From NCBI GenBank assembly GCA_964384945.1, contig CAYLMK010000003.1:343053-407052 (forward strand): a DNA stretch of 64,000 bases, written 5' to 3'. A model generated the notes under the pieces. The model was not told where the DNA came from. It did not search any database and was given only the letters and a program-made list of their open reading frames with translations. Origin of the DNA: S015-6 sp964384945. GTDB taxonomy: Bacteria; Desulfobacterota; DSWW01. Numbering within the stretch: the stretch's first letter is position 1; every line of letters begins with the position of its first letter. This document shows, piece after piece, positions 16,103-24,562 of this stretch. The position numbers and the translations under genes were made by a program.

Positions 16103-17452
16103 CTACGCTCGGGAAATCTCGACGCCGGCCTTGCGGTTCCGGCTGTCCCAGTAGCGGCGGTAGTGCCAGCGGGCCCGGCGCTTGACCGGCAGGGTCCGAA
16201 CCATCTCCTCCCATCGGTCCGTTGCCTCACGGGCCCGCGCGAAGGTTTCCCGGGTCAAGGCGGCCTGCTGATCCGGCCCTGCCACTTCTGCGGCCTTAGC
16301 GAGGAATTCTCTCTCCAGGGCATCACGCTCGGAGCGATAGGCCTCGAGCCGGGCCGTGTAGTCGAGCAGCACGGCCCGGTGGAGGCTCTCGTGCCGCCAC
16401 CACAAGGCATCAGGCTGAAAGGTCCCCTTCACTACAGGCCCTATGCGCGGGAGGGGCTCTGAGCCGAACCAGACCGGCTTGAAGATCCCGGTGCATGGTG
16501 CCGACGTGCCGGTAGCCCAGTAGGTGGCATGCCCCCGTTTCAGGTGAGCGACGAGGGATCCGGTGGTCTGGGTCGCATTCCGGGCGAGTTTGTTCGCCGC
16601 ATGCGCGCAGATTCGATTCCCGAGCAGGTGCGTGTCCGGCCGGTAGGCCCCCTCCCCATGATCTCGAAGCACGAGAAAGGCGGAGCGCACGCCGAACCCT
16701 GAACGGCCCTTGCCGGCCGCACCCGCGCCTATCAGGTCCTGCGATCTTGCCCGGCGGGTCCTGCAGGCGGAGAAGGTGGTGTAGAACCAGTCGGAAAAGC
16801 AACGTGCGAAATGAAACGCCTCCCCTTTCTTGAGCCAGCCCCTTCGCTGCGCGGTCCGGATCGCCTCCGGGTGGCATGCATCGAAGTCCTCCCCGATCGT
16901 CAGGCCGTTGCTGATGGAGGCAAACCCCTCCACCTTTCGCCGGGCCCAGATCGGGCCCGCGGTTTCCAGCACCCAGGCCTCCTGCGGGTCGGCGCAGAGG
17001 AAGCTGTTGTGGTAGCTCATCCGCCTGTCCTCGTACCCGCAGATCCCTCCCTGCCCGTGGTCGGCCAGAAGCTGTATCATGGTTTCGACGGCCTGCCCCG
17101 CCGTGTCCGCACGCTCAAGGGCCAGGCGCAGCAGATCCATGCCGGTCAGGCCGGCGCGCCGGGAGAGCGGCATTCGCGTGAAGACCGCCTCGTTGCCGAT
17201 CACCACCCCCCTCTCGTTCGCGCCCATCTCCGCGCCCCACATCCAGAACGGCCGGCAGAGCAGGACGGCGAGTGTCTCCCTTGCCTGCGGGATCTCCAGG
17301 TACGTGCACTTGACGGTCCGCCCCGCGGGGTATCTGTGCGCAGGATGGAACTCTAGGGCCTGGGCCTCGTTCGGCTCCCGGTCGCTGTTCTTTCCGAAGA
17401 GCACGGAGCCGTCCGCGGTATAGGACGGCAGGACAACGAAGGTGTCACACAT
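16103..17452 (-). CDS. C69 family peptidase, secernin-like
   Basis: 449 residues beginning MCDTFVVLPSYTADG: the cysteine at position 2 is the expected N-terminal nucleophile of the Ntn-hydrolase C69 (dipeptidase A/secernin) family. FGKNSDREPNEAQ and WGAEMGANERGVVIGNEA are conserved family segments. A role as dipeptidase or amidohydrolase is inferred from family; secernins have no firmly known substrate. It starts ten bases after the stop of the likely selenoprotein oxidoreductase, so the two are almost certainly co-transcribed. Confidence 0.85.
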   Translation of the reverse strand: MCDTFVVLPSYTADGSVLFGKNSDREPNEAQALEFHPAHRYPAGRTVKCTYLEIPQARETLAVLLCRPFWMWGAEMGANERGVVIGNEAVFTRMPLSRRAGLTGMDLLRLALERADTAGQAVETMIQLLADHGQGGICGYEDRRMSYHNSFLCADPQEAWVLETAGPIWARRKVEGFASISNGLTIGEDFDACHPEAIRTAQRRGWLKKGEAFHFARCFSDWFYTTFSACRTRRARSQDLIGAGAAGKGRSGFGVRSAFLVLRDHGEGAYRPDTHLLGNRICAHAANKLARNATQTTGSLVAHLKRGHATYWATGTSAPCTGIFKPVWFGSEPLPRIGPVVKGTFQPDALWWRHESLHRAVLLDYTARLEAYRSERDALEREFLAKAAEVAGPDQQAALTRETFARAREATDRWEEMVRTLPVKRRARWHYRRYWDSRNRKAGVEISRA

Positions 17453-17462
17453 GTCGCCCCCT

Positions 17463-18824
17463 CTAGAGCTTTTTCAACGCCTGCTCGGCGGCGATCAGGA
17501 TCGGATCGAGGGCGGGGGAGAACGGAGGCGCATAGGCGAAGTCCATCCTCGACAGCGCCTCCACGCTCATCCGGCCTTGCACCGCCACCGCGAGGGTGTT
17601 GATCCGCCTTGCGACCCCCTCCTTGCCCACCATGTGCCCGCCCAGAAGCCTTCCGGAAGGCCGTTCGAAAACGATCTTCAGCACAAGCGGCCTTGCGCCC
17701 GGCATGTAATGGACCTTGGAGGAGGCCTCGATTTTCTGCACGCCCACGTTCATGCCCCTGCCGCGGGCCGCCTTTTCGGTGAGCCCCGTGGTTGCCACCT
17801 CGAGCGAGAAGACCTGGAAGCACATGGACCCCACGACACCGTCAAAGGTCGCCTGCCCCCCGGCGGCATTCTCGCCGGCCACCCTGCCCTGCTTGTTGGC
17901 CACGTCCCCGAGGGGCATGAATACCGAATCCTCCAGCACCTGATGGTACACCTCGCAGCAGTCGCCCGCGGCAAAGATGTCCGGGTGATCGGTCCGCTGA
18001 CCGGAATCCGTCCACACGGCGCCGGTCCTGCCGATCCGCAGGCCGGCCTCGCGTGCGATCTCGGCATTCGGGACCACCCCCAATGCGCTCAGGACCAGGT
18101 CGACCGGATAATTCCCCTTCGAGGTTTCCAGGGCCGCGATCTCGCCCCCCCCGTTCGTGTGAAAGGCGACCGGCGAGTGCTCGCCGAGGAAGCGAACCCC
18201 GTTCTCCTCGAGCTCTTTGAGAACCGCCTCTCCGATTTCCGGCTCGAGGTTCGAGACGGGCCGGGTGCCCCGGTAGAAGATGGTCGTTTCCAGCCCGCGG
18301 GTCCGAAAGGCCTCGGCCATCTCGAGGGCGATGTAGCCGCTTCCCAGGATGGCCGCCCGCCTGGGCCGGCGGCGGTCGACATAGCGCTTTATTCGAATCG
18401 CATCGGCCAGGTCCTTGAGCGTGAAGTGGTTCGCCGCCTCCTCGCCGGCCAATCCCAGCCGCCGGGACCGGGCGCCGGCGGCCAGGACGAGCTTGTGGAA
18501 ATGCAGGACCCTCCTAACGCCTTTTTCCAGGTCCTCCACCTCGACCTGCCTGCTGCGGGGGTCCACGCGGTTCACCCGGTGCCTCAGGAACACATCGATG
18601 CCCTGTTTTTGTTTGAACTCTGCCGGACTTCTCACCAGGAGGGTCTCGTGATCCTTGACTACATCCCCGATGTAGTAAGGCGTCTCTCAGGCCCCGTAGG
18701 AAACGAAGTCCCCCTTTTCAAAAATCATGATCTCGAGGTCCCGGTGGACCCTTTGCGCCTTTGCGGCCGCACTCGGGCCGGCCGCGGACCCCCCGACAAC
18801 GATCAGCCTCGGTTTGTTCGACAT
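17463..18824 (-). CDS. CoA-disulfide reductase-like FAD oxidoreductase, predicted selenoprotein (UGA = Sec46)
   Basis: 453 residues if an in-frame TGA at 18689-18687 is read as selenocysteine. The start ATG 18824 has AGGGGAGGG upstream. N-terminal FAD motif VVGGSAAGPSAAAKA, then FVSYGA-U-ETPYYIGD. In the paralogue at 24563-26293 the same place reads ISYGACGMPYY, so Sec46 aligns with its catalytic Cys46. A hairpin fitting a bacterial SECIS follows the TGA. Downstream are the NAD motif AILGSGYIALEMAEAF, the FAD motif DIFAAGDCCEV and a C-terminal dimerisation domain (FAYAPPFSPALDPI). Family members reduce CoA disulfides or per/polysulfides with NAD(P)H. No rhodanese domain is present, unlike the paralogue. 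The gene ends in TAG ten bases before secernin. Confidence 0.82.
18653..18680 (-). promoter_or_regulatory. putative bacterial SECIS hairpin
   Basis: On the minus strand CCTT-ACTACAT-CGGGG-ATGTAGT-C-AAGG forms an eleven-pair stem with a single bulged C and a five-base apical loop. The loop starts 17 bases after the TGA codon and has G at its second position, within the spacing and loop rules known for bacterial SECIS elements recognised by SelB. The hairpin is inside the coding region, as expected for bacteria. Confidence 0.75.
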
Positions 18825-19175
18825 GCATGACCCTCCCCTTGCAGTTCACGCCGGTTGCCCCGGCTTCGGAGGCCGGGGGATCGCCCGGCGCAGGAATCTC
18901 CCGCTCACCAGGTCCCTCTCTGGCAGATGTCGCCCGTGCAAGGAAGCAGCCCCCTGCCCGCCCATGCGATCATGGTTTATCATACCTCGGTTCTTCCGAG
19001 CAGGCCAGGGAAACGAGACCAGCGATACCATACCTTTGCGCTCCGATAGGAACGGTCCCGGATACGGGCGGCGCCGGCGGGGCCGCCCTTTTCGCTGCCT
19101 TGCGAATGTGGTACCCTGTGCCCTTCGCCGCCCATGCCTCTTCACGATGCCGTAACCTGCAAGGAGCCTCGCACG
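18825..19175. other. 351-base intergenic region between divergent genes
   Basis: Between the selenoprotein gene (minus) and the first DUF2889 gene (plus). It holds an inverted repeat CCCCGGC-TTCGGAG-GCCGGGG close to the selenoprotein start and the AAGGAG ribosome site (19161-19166) of the plus-strand gene. No convincing promoter pair, RNA gene or small gene was seen. Confidence 0.5.
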
Positions 19176-19691
19176 ATGCCGCCGAATATCACCTGCTTCT
19201 CCCGCAATCGATGCACCTCCGTCGAGGTGATCGATGCGAACACCCTCCGGTCCGCCTGCCGGCTGCAAGACACGCTCACCGACGCCTTTGTCGAGATCCG
19301 GGTGCGGATGCCCGACCTCGAGATCGAGAGCGCAAGGGCCCTGTTTTCCCGAACCCCGGAGCGAGCGTGCCTCCGCGCGGCCGAGGCCCTCGGCAAGGTG
19401 GTCGGTGTCCGGATCGGCGCCGGCATGCTCAAGATCATCAAGGGCCTGATCGGGGAGTCTTCGAGCTGCAGACAGCTTGCCTTCATGGTGGAGGAATGCT
19501 GCCACGGAGTGATCCTCTCCATGACCAAGGACCAGCTCGGCGCGGCCCCGCCGGGGGCCCAAGTCCCGGTCGAGTTCTACCGGGAGATGGTCCGACAGAA
19601 CATCCGGCTTTACAACCGCTGCGCGGCCTTTGCCCCTGGCAGCGCCATGGTGGAGGGGATCGAACCCCCGCAGGATCAGGGAGATCAATGA
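19176..19691 (+). CDS. DUF2889-like protein
   Basis: 171 residues from ATG 19176 with AAGGAG nine bases upstream. The protein has CFSRNRCTSVEVIDANTL at the start and a cysteine-bearing helix ending EECCHG. The same layout recurs in the N-terminal half of the next protein (LLECCHS). This suits the DUF2889 family, which has no known biochemical role. The next gene begins three bases after this stop, so they form one operon of tandem related proteins. Confidence 0.6.
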   Translation: MPPNITCFSRNRCTSVEVIDANTLRSACRLQDTLTDAFVEIRVRMPDLEIESARALFSRTPERACLRAAEALGKVVGVRIGAGMLKIIKGLIGESSSCRQLAFMVEECCHGVILSMTKDQLGAAPPGAQVPVEFYREMVRQNIRLYNRCAAFAPGSAMVEGIEPPQDQGDQ

Positions 19692-19694
19692 ATC

Positions 19695-20879
19695 ATGCTC
19701 AAGTTCGCACGGAACAAGGTCGTAGACGTGAGCCTGAAAGACCCGGACACCTTCGCCGTCCACGGCATCCTGGACGACGACATCTACAGCGTGGAGTTGG
19801 ACCTCGAGGTCCGCATCGGGGATCTGGAAATTCGGGGCATCGAAGGGAAGTGGCACCGATGGACCACACCGGAATGTCCCCGGGCCACGCAGTTCCTTTC
19901 GGAGGCGGTCGGCTTTCGCATCGGGGAGGAGGGCTTCGGACCCAAGGTGCACAAGGTGGTCGGCCGCAAGGGGTGCCGGCACTTCGCCAACCTCCTGCTC
20001 GAGTGCTGCCACTCGGTCAAGGAGGCCGTGCGAATCCTCGAATGGCAGAAGGCAAAGAGGGAGAACCCGGACCGGGAAATCGAGGTGTTCCGCCAGGAAG
20101 GCACTCCGGACGGCGCTTCCTTTTCCGCGGCGGACCGGCCCGGGAGGCCCGGCAGAGAACCCGGACGTCGGCCCAGGCCTGTCCCCAAGGCGGAGCGCGA
20201 CGCATCTTCCATCAAGATGACCCTTGACCTTCATGTTCACACGCATCCGGCATCGCCCTGCAGCTCCGCCTCGGCGGAGGCCCTGGTCGAGGAGGCCAAG
20301 AGGATCGGGCTGGACGGCGTCTGCCTGACCGACCACAACCATGTCTGGAGCGAGGCGGAGGTGGAGGCCCTGCGGCGGAAGCACGGCTTCCTGATCCTGC
20401 GCGGGAACGAGATCACGACGAATCAGGGTGACGTCCTCGTCTTCGGCCTGGACAAGGACATCCAGGGGATCATCGACCTGAAGGATCTCAGGCGCGAAGT
20501 GGACGAATCCGGGGGCTTCATGATCGTGGCGCACCCGTTTCGGGGATTCCTCGTGGTGGGCGTCGATCAGGCCGGGCTGACCCCGGAGAGGGCCATGGAG
20601 AGGGCGCTGTTCGATTACGTCGACGCGGTCGAGGTCCTGAACGGCAAGGTCACGGAGAAGGAGAATGCCTTTGCCCTTGCGGTCACCGAGGGGCTCGGTC
20701 TTCCAGGCACCGGGGGAAGCGACGCGCACGAGGCGGCCGAGGTGGGCGTGTACGCCACCGAGTTCTACGCAGAGATCCGGAACGAAAGGGATCTGCTCGA
20801 GGCCCTGAAAAGCGGGTCGTATTCTCCGGTTGCCTTCCAGAGGCAGAAACAGATCGGGGCGCGACTCTCGTCAGCCTAG
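19695..20879 (+). CDS. DUF2889-like domain fused to PHP-family metal-dependent phosphoesterase
   Basis: 394 residues. Residues 1-130 resemble the preceding DUF2889-like protein (FAVHGILDDDIYSVELDLEV, VVGRKGCRHFANLLLECCHS). A Pro/Arg-rich linker follows, then a PHP domain from about residue 175: DLHVHTHPASPCSS, CLTDHNHVW, ILRGNEITT, MIVAHPFRG and GTGGSDAHEA. These give the metal-binding His/Asp set of the PHP phosphoesterases. A fusion of an unknown domain to a hydrolase may hint at the role of the former. Substrate unknown. Confidence 0.75.
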   Translation: MLKFARNKVVDVSLKDPDTFAVHGILDDDIYSVELDLEVRIGDLEIRGIEGKWHRWTTPECPRATQFLSEAVGFRIGEEGFGPKVHKVVGRKGCRHFANLLLECCHSVKEAVRILEWQKAKRENPDREIEVFRQEGTPDGASFSAADRPGRPGREPGRRPRPVPKAERDASSIKMTLDLHVHTHPASPCSSASAEALVEEAKRIGLDGVCLTDHNHVWSEAEVEALRRKHGFLILRGNEITTNQGDVLVFGLDKDIQGIIDLKDLRREVDESGGFMIVAHPFRGFLVVGVDQAGLTPERAMERALFDYVDAVEVLNGKVTEKENAFALAVTEGLGLPGTGGSDAHEAAEVGVYATEFYAEIRNERDLLEALKSGSYSPVAFQRQKQIGARLSSA

Positions 20880-20936
20880 AGGCCCCGAACAGAGAGCGTC
20901 GTCCTGACATCTCATCCAGGCACGGGAGGATCCGGC

Positions 20937-22355
20937 ATGGCAACCGCGCGAGACTGGGAAAAACCGATTCGACGCATGGAACTCCTCTTGAGGCTCAAAT
21001 CCTTCCCGGTGGCCTTCAAGCTGCTCGAGAAGAAAGAGGAGCTGAGCAGCATCCCCTTCCTGCGCAGGCCGCAGAACAAGATGACGATGTGCCAGATGAT
21101 CACCCTGGTCCGGAACTTCGACTGGACGGTGGGCGCGGACCTGGACGACTTCCTGTCGCCCATGTGTCCCTCCATCATCGGACTGACCGACGTCCCCGAG
21201 GTGGTCAAGGACGGAACCTTCCGCAGTATCGTGTGGGTCCGGACCAAGACAGACGGCCGGAAATACGAGGCGGCCATCCCCCGGCTTCCCCTGGGCAAGT
21301 ACGAGGCTGTGGCCATGGCCCCGCTGGTTTACAACCCCTTTGATCCGGACATCGTGCTCATTTACGCCAACCCGGCCCAGATGATCCTGCTGATCAATGC
21401 CCTCCAGTTCGAGGACTACGAGGTGATGGAGTTCTCCTGCGTGGGCGAGTCCTCCTGCTCGGACGCCATCGCGAAGTGCTATCTCACCGGCAAGCCGTCC
21501 CTCACGATCCCCTGCTACGGCGAGCGACGCTACGGCCACGCCCAGGACGAGGACCTCGTCATGGCCGTTCCGGCGAACCTGATCGCCAAGGCACTGCGCG
21601 GCCTGGAAATGCTCTACCGCCGGGGCATCCGCTATCCCATCAGCTATGCCGGCGCCGAATCGGACGTTACCAAGGCGTTCCCCGCTGCTTACGGCGGCAT
21701 CCGGCAGCTCGAGGCCCTGCGGGGAGACGACAGGCGGATCCTTCTCGGCGTGACGGGCGGAATCGCGACCGGCAAGAGCACCGTGTCCAAAATGCTCCAG
21801 GAACTCGGTTCCCCCATCATCGATTTCGACGTGCTCGCCAGGGAGGTGGTCGAGCCGGGCAAGCCGGCCTACGAACAGATCAAGGCCTTCTTCGGGGAGC
21901 AGGTCCTGGCCCAAGACGGCACCCTCGACCGCAAGAAGCTCTCGGACATCGTATTCAGGGACATGGAGAAGAGGAAGAAGCTCGAGAGCTTCACCCATCC
22001 GCAGATCGGAGCGGAGTTTCTCAAGCAGGTCATGGAAATCACGGCATCGGATCCGAACGCGATCATCCAGGTTGCGGTCCCTCTCCTGATCGAGGTCAAC
22101 CTGACCCACCTGTTTCACAAGATCCTGCTTGTCTACACGCCCCGAGAGACCCAGATCGAGCGGCTCGTCCTGCGGGACGGCATCCGCCGGGAGGAGGCGG
22201 AACGTATCCTCGACGCCCAGCTGCCGATCGACGAGAAGATCGGCTTCGCCGACTTCGTCATCAACAACGAGAAGGGGCTGGAAGAGACCCGCAAGCAGGT
22301 CGAGGAGGTCTGGAAGGAGCTTCGAAGGCTTCAGGCGGAAAGACAGGTTCGGTAG
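20937..22355 (+). CDS. coaE: DUF169 domain fused to dephospho-CoA kinase
   Basis: 472 residues, ATG 20937. Residues 1-255 are DUF169-like: ELLLRLKSFPVAFKLLEKKE, a cysteine in MTMCQMITL, and VGESSCSDAIAKCYLTGKPS. From about residue 265 the protein is CoaE: P-loop LLGVTGGIATGKSTVSKML, DFDVLAREVV, and LLIEVNLTHLFHKILLVY. CoaE phosphorylates dephospho-CoA in the last step of CoA synthesis and is usually a free-standing 200-residue protein. The joint runs through ALRGDDRR without stop. The reason for the fusion is unknown; DUF169 proteins are common in anaerobes and have no established reaction. Confidence 0.88.
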   Translation: MATARDWEKPIRRMELLLRLKSFPVAFKLLEKKEELSSIPFLRRPQNKMTMCQMITLVRNFDWTVGADLDDFLSPMCPSIIGLTDVPEVVKDGTFRSIVWVRTKTDGRKYEAAIPRLPLGKYEAVAMAPLVYNPFDPDIVLIYANPAQMILLINALQFEDYEVMEFSCVGESSCSDAIAKCYLTGKPSLTIPCYGERRYGHAQDEDLVMAVPANLIAKALRGLEMLYRRGIRYPISYAGAESDVTKAFPAAYGGIRQLEALRGDDRRILLGVTGGIATGKSTVSKMLQELGSPIIDFDVLAREVVEPGKPAYEQIKAFFGEQVLAQDGTLDRKKLSDIVFRDMEKRKKLESFTHPQIGAEFLKQVMEITASDPNAIIQVAVPLLIEVNLTHLFHKILLVYTPRETQIERLVLRDGIRREEAERILDAQLPIDEKIGFADFVINNEKGLEETRKQVEEVWKELRRLQAERQVR

Positions 22356-22507
22356 CGCGGCGGGGCGCCGGCCTCCGCCCGGCGTCAAGTCAAACGTGAC
22401 CTCCATGGAACCGAACCGGCTCTGCCCTCGTCCAATCTTTCGAGCCGCGTTGACGCAACGCGGCAGCCATATTCTCAACACCAATTCGAATCCGTACGTG
22501 CGGATAC

Positions 22508-22945
22508 ATGGGAATTCCCGCCATGGAAGCCAACGCGGCAAAGGAGAAAGGACGAGCCAGGGACTGGACCGGAACCGAGACCCAGACCTTACGGGAGATC
22601 GAAAGATCCGGCTTTCGATGGGCGGCCCGGTGTTTCGACTACTACCTGACCGCCGAAGACCTCGAGTTCTTCGCTCTGCGATACAAGCCCTTTCATGAGG
22701 CCATGCAGGAGATGAAGAAGGGAAAGGGGTCGGTGGTGCGATTCGATCCTTTCTCGCAGCATCGGCACTGCAAGCTGCTCTTCGGGATCGCCTTCTCGCA
22801 GCACGGCGCGCAGATGATCTCCCCGCCCGAGTATCCACTGGGCAAGGTTCCCGACCTCCGCTTTGCCGCCTTCGAGCGGGGCGTGATTCAGGGACTGAGG
22901 CATCTCTACCGGCTCGAAACCGAGGGAAAGATCTCCGCCGAGTAA
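22508..22945 (+). CDS. hypothetical soluble protein
   Basis: 145 residues from ATG 22508; a second ATG at 22523 is as likely, and neither has a clear ribosome site. The sequence is balanced in composition (FRWAARCFDYYLTAEDLEFF, HRHCKLLFGIAFSQHG), has no signal or membrane segment, and is bracketed by non-coding spaces. The codon pattern supports a real gene. I do not recognise the family. Confidence 0.55.
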   Translation: MGIPAMEANAAKEKGRARDWTGTETQTLREIERSGFRWAARCFDYYLTAEDLEFFALRYKPFHEAMQEMKKGKGSVVRFDPFSQHRHCKLLFGIAFSQHGAQMISPPEYPLGKVPDLRFAAFERGVIQGLRHLYRLETEGKISAE

Positions 22946-22974
22946 GCAGATCTACCTGCTGCTGCCTCTCGCCC

Positions 22975-23001
22975 GGCGGGAAAGGCCCGCCTCCCGCTTT
23001 T
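22975..23001 (+). terminator. possible intrinsic terminator
   Basis: GGCGGG (22975-22980) pairs with CCCGCC (22986-22991) across a five-base loop, followed by TCCCGC and a run of four T. The delay before the T-run and its shortness make this weak. Confidence 0.4.
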
Positions 23002-23081
23002 CTTCCCCCCGAGGGTGTGCTAGTTTAACCGCAGCGCAATCCGGGAAGATTCATCCAAGTATTCGAAAATACAAAAGAAAT

Positions 23082-24524
23082 ATGATCGAACACGTTTCGG
23101 TCTTCATTGTTGGGCTTCTCCTGCCCTTCCTCGAACTTCTCGGCATCATCACGGCCGTCCATGCCATCCGCAAGGCGCGCAGTTCCCAGGCAGCCATTGC
23201 GTGGGCCGTCTCGCTCGTCACCCTTCCCTTCCTCGCCCTGCCTCTCTACTGGGTCTTCGGGCGAAGCCGGTTCCACGGGTACGTGGAGGCCGTCCGCCAC
23301 GGGCACGACGAGCACGCGAGGCAGGTGGACGAGATCATCCGGCGTCTGAAGGAGGAATTCCGGTCCGAACCCGCCGCCGTCGGCGAGGCTTTCGCGGTCT
23401 TCGAGAACCTCAATCGAGGCTACCCCTTTCTCCGCGGCAACGACGTCGAGGTCCTTGTGGACGGGCAGGCTACCTTCAAGCGGATGTTCGAAGATATCGA
23501 GAGGGCGCGGGACTACGTGCTTCTGCAATACTTCATCGTGCGGGACGACGAGGTGGGCCGCGCCCTGAAATCCAGGTTGATCGCCAAGGCGGCCGAGGGC
23601 GTGCGCATCTATTTCCTCTACGATGAGATCGGGTGCCGCAAGCTGCCGGGCCGGTTCCTCGACGTCCTGAGGCAGGCAGGCGTTCGCGTGCGCGCCTTCG
23701 GCACCACCCGGGGAAGGGGCAACCGCTTCCAGCTCAACTTCAGAAACCACCGCAAGATCACCGTTGTGGACGGAAGGGTCGGCTACCTGGGCGGGCACAA
23801 CGTGGGCGACGAATATCTGGGGCGCAGTCGGCGATTCGGGCACTGGCGGGACACGCACCTGCGGATCGACGGACCTTCAAGCCGTCATGTCCAGATGTCG
23901 TTCTTCCTCGATTGGTACTTCGCCGCGCGAGACCTCATTGCCCTGAACTGGGACGCAGCCGCGCCACATCCCCGAGGCACGGATCTGCTGATCCTCGACA
24001 GCGGCCCCTCGGACTCGATCGACACATGTTCGCTGATGTTCGTCCTGGCCATCCAGATGGCCAGGCGGCGGATCTGGATCGCGAGCCCCTACTTCATTCC
24101 GAACGAACCGATCACCGCAGCGCTGCGAACAGCGGCCCTGCGGGGCGTCGACGTGCGCGTCATGCTGCCCCTCCGGCCGGACCACAAGATCGTCTACCTG
24201 GCCGGGTTCTCTTACATGGCGGAGCTGTGCGACCCCAACATCCGGTTCTTCCGTTACGAACCGGGATTTCTACACCAGAAGGCCTTCGTCATCGACGACC
24301 GGCTTGCCATGGTAGGGACCGCCAACGCGGACAACCGGTCCTTCCGGCTGAACTTCGAAATCTCCGCGCTCGGTATCACCGAGGAATTCGTGCAGCGGGT
24401 GGCGGAAATGCTTGCGCGCGATTTTTCGAGGTGCCGGGAGGTTCCCGCGAAGGAGGGGTTGACCCGCGGCCTCGTGTTCGATTTCATGGTCCGGCTGGCC
24501 CGGCTGTTCTCTCCGATCCTCTGA
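23082..24524 (+). CDS. cls: cardiolipin synthase, phospholipase D type
   Basis: 480 residues. Two membrane segments at the N-terminus (FIVGLLLPFLELLGIIT and IAWAVSLVTLPFLALPLYWV) precede two phospholipase D catalytic motifs: FRNHRKITVVDGRVGYLGG (about residue 225) and FLHQKAFVIDDRLAMVGTAN (about 405). This is the ClsA layout: inner-membrane enzyme joining two phosphatidylglycerols to cardiolipin and glycerol. It is convergent with the CoA-disulfide reductase gene, with 38 bases between the two stops. Confidence 0.92.
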   Translation: MIEHVSVFIVGLLLPFLELLGIITAVHAIRKARSSQAAIAWAVSLVTLPFLALPLYWVFGRSRFHGYVEAVRHGHDEHARQVDEIIRRLKEEFRSEPAAVGEAFAVFENLNRGYPFLRGNDVEVLVDGQATFKRMFEDIERARDYVLLQYFIVRDDEVGRALKSRLIAKAAEGVRIYFLYDEIGCRKLPGRFLDVLRQAGVRVRAFGTTRGRGNRFQLNFRNHRKITVVDGRVGYLGGHNVGDEYLGRSRRFGHWRDTHLRIDGPSSRHVQMSFFLDWYFAARDLIALNWDAAAPHPRGTDLLILDSGPSDSIDTCSLMFVLAIQMARRRIWIASPYFIPNEPITAALRTAALRGVDVRVMLPLRPDHKIVYLAGFSYMAELCDPNIRFFRYEPGFLHQKAFVIDDRLAMVGTANADNRSFRLNFEISALGITEEFVQRVAEMLARDFSRCREVPAKEGLTRGLVFDFMVRLARLFSPIL

Positions 24525-24562
24525 GAGCGGCGTCGGCCGGATGCCCGGGCGTCGGTGATCCC

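Noticed and set aside
18687..18689. TGA at 18689-18687 as a simple nonsense mutation making a pseudogene
   Set aside because: The codon lies exactly at the catalytic cysteine column, the flanking sequence is intact, and a SECIS-type hairpin follows. A chance mutation at that site with that hairpin is unlikely, though not excluded.
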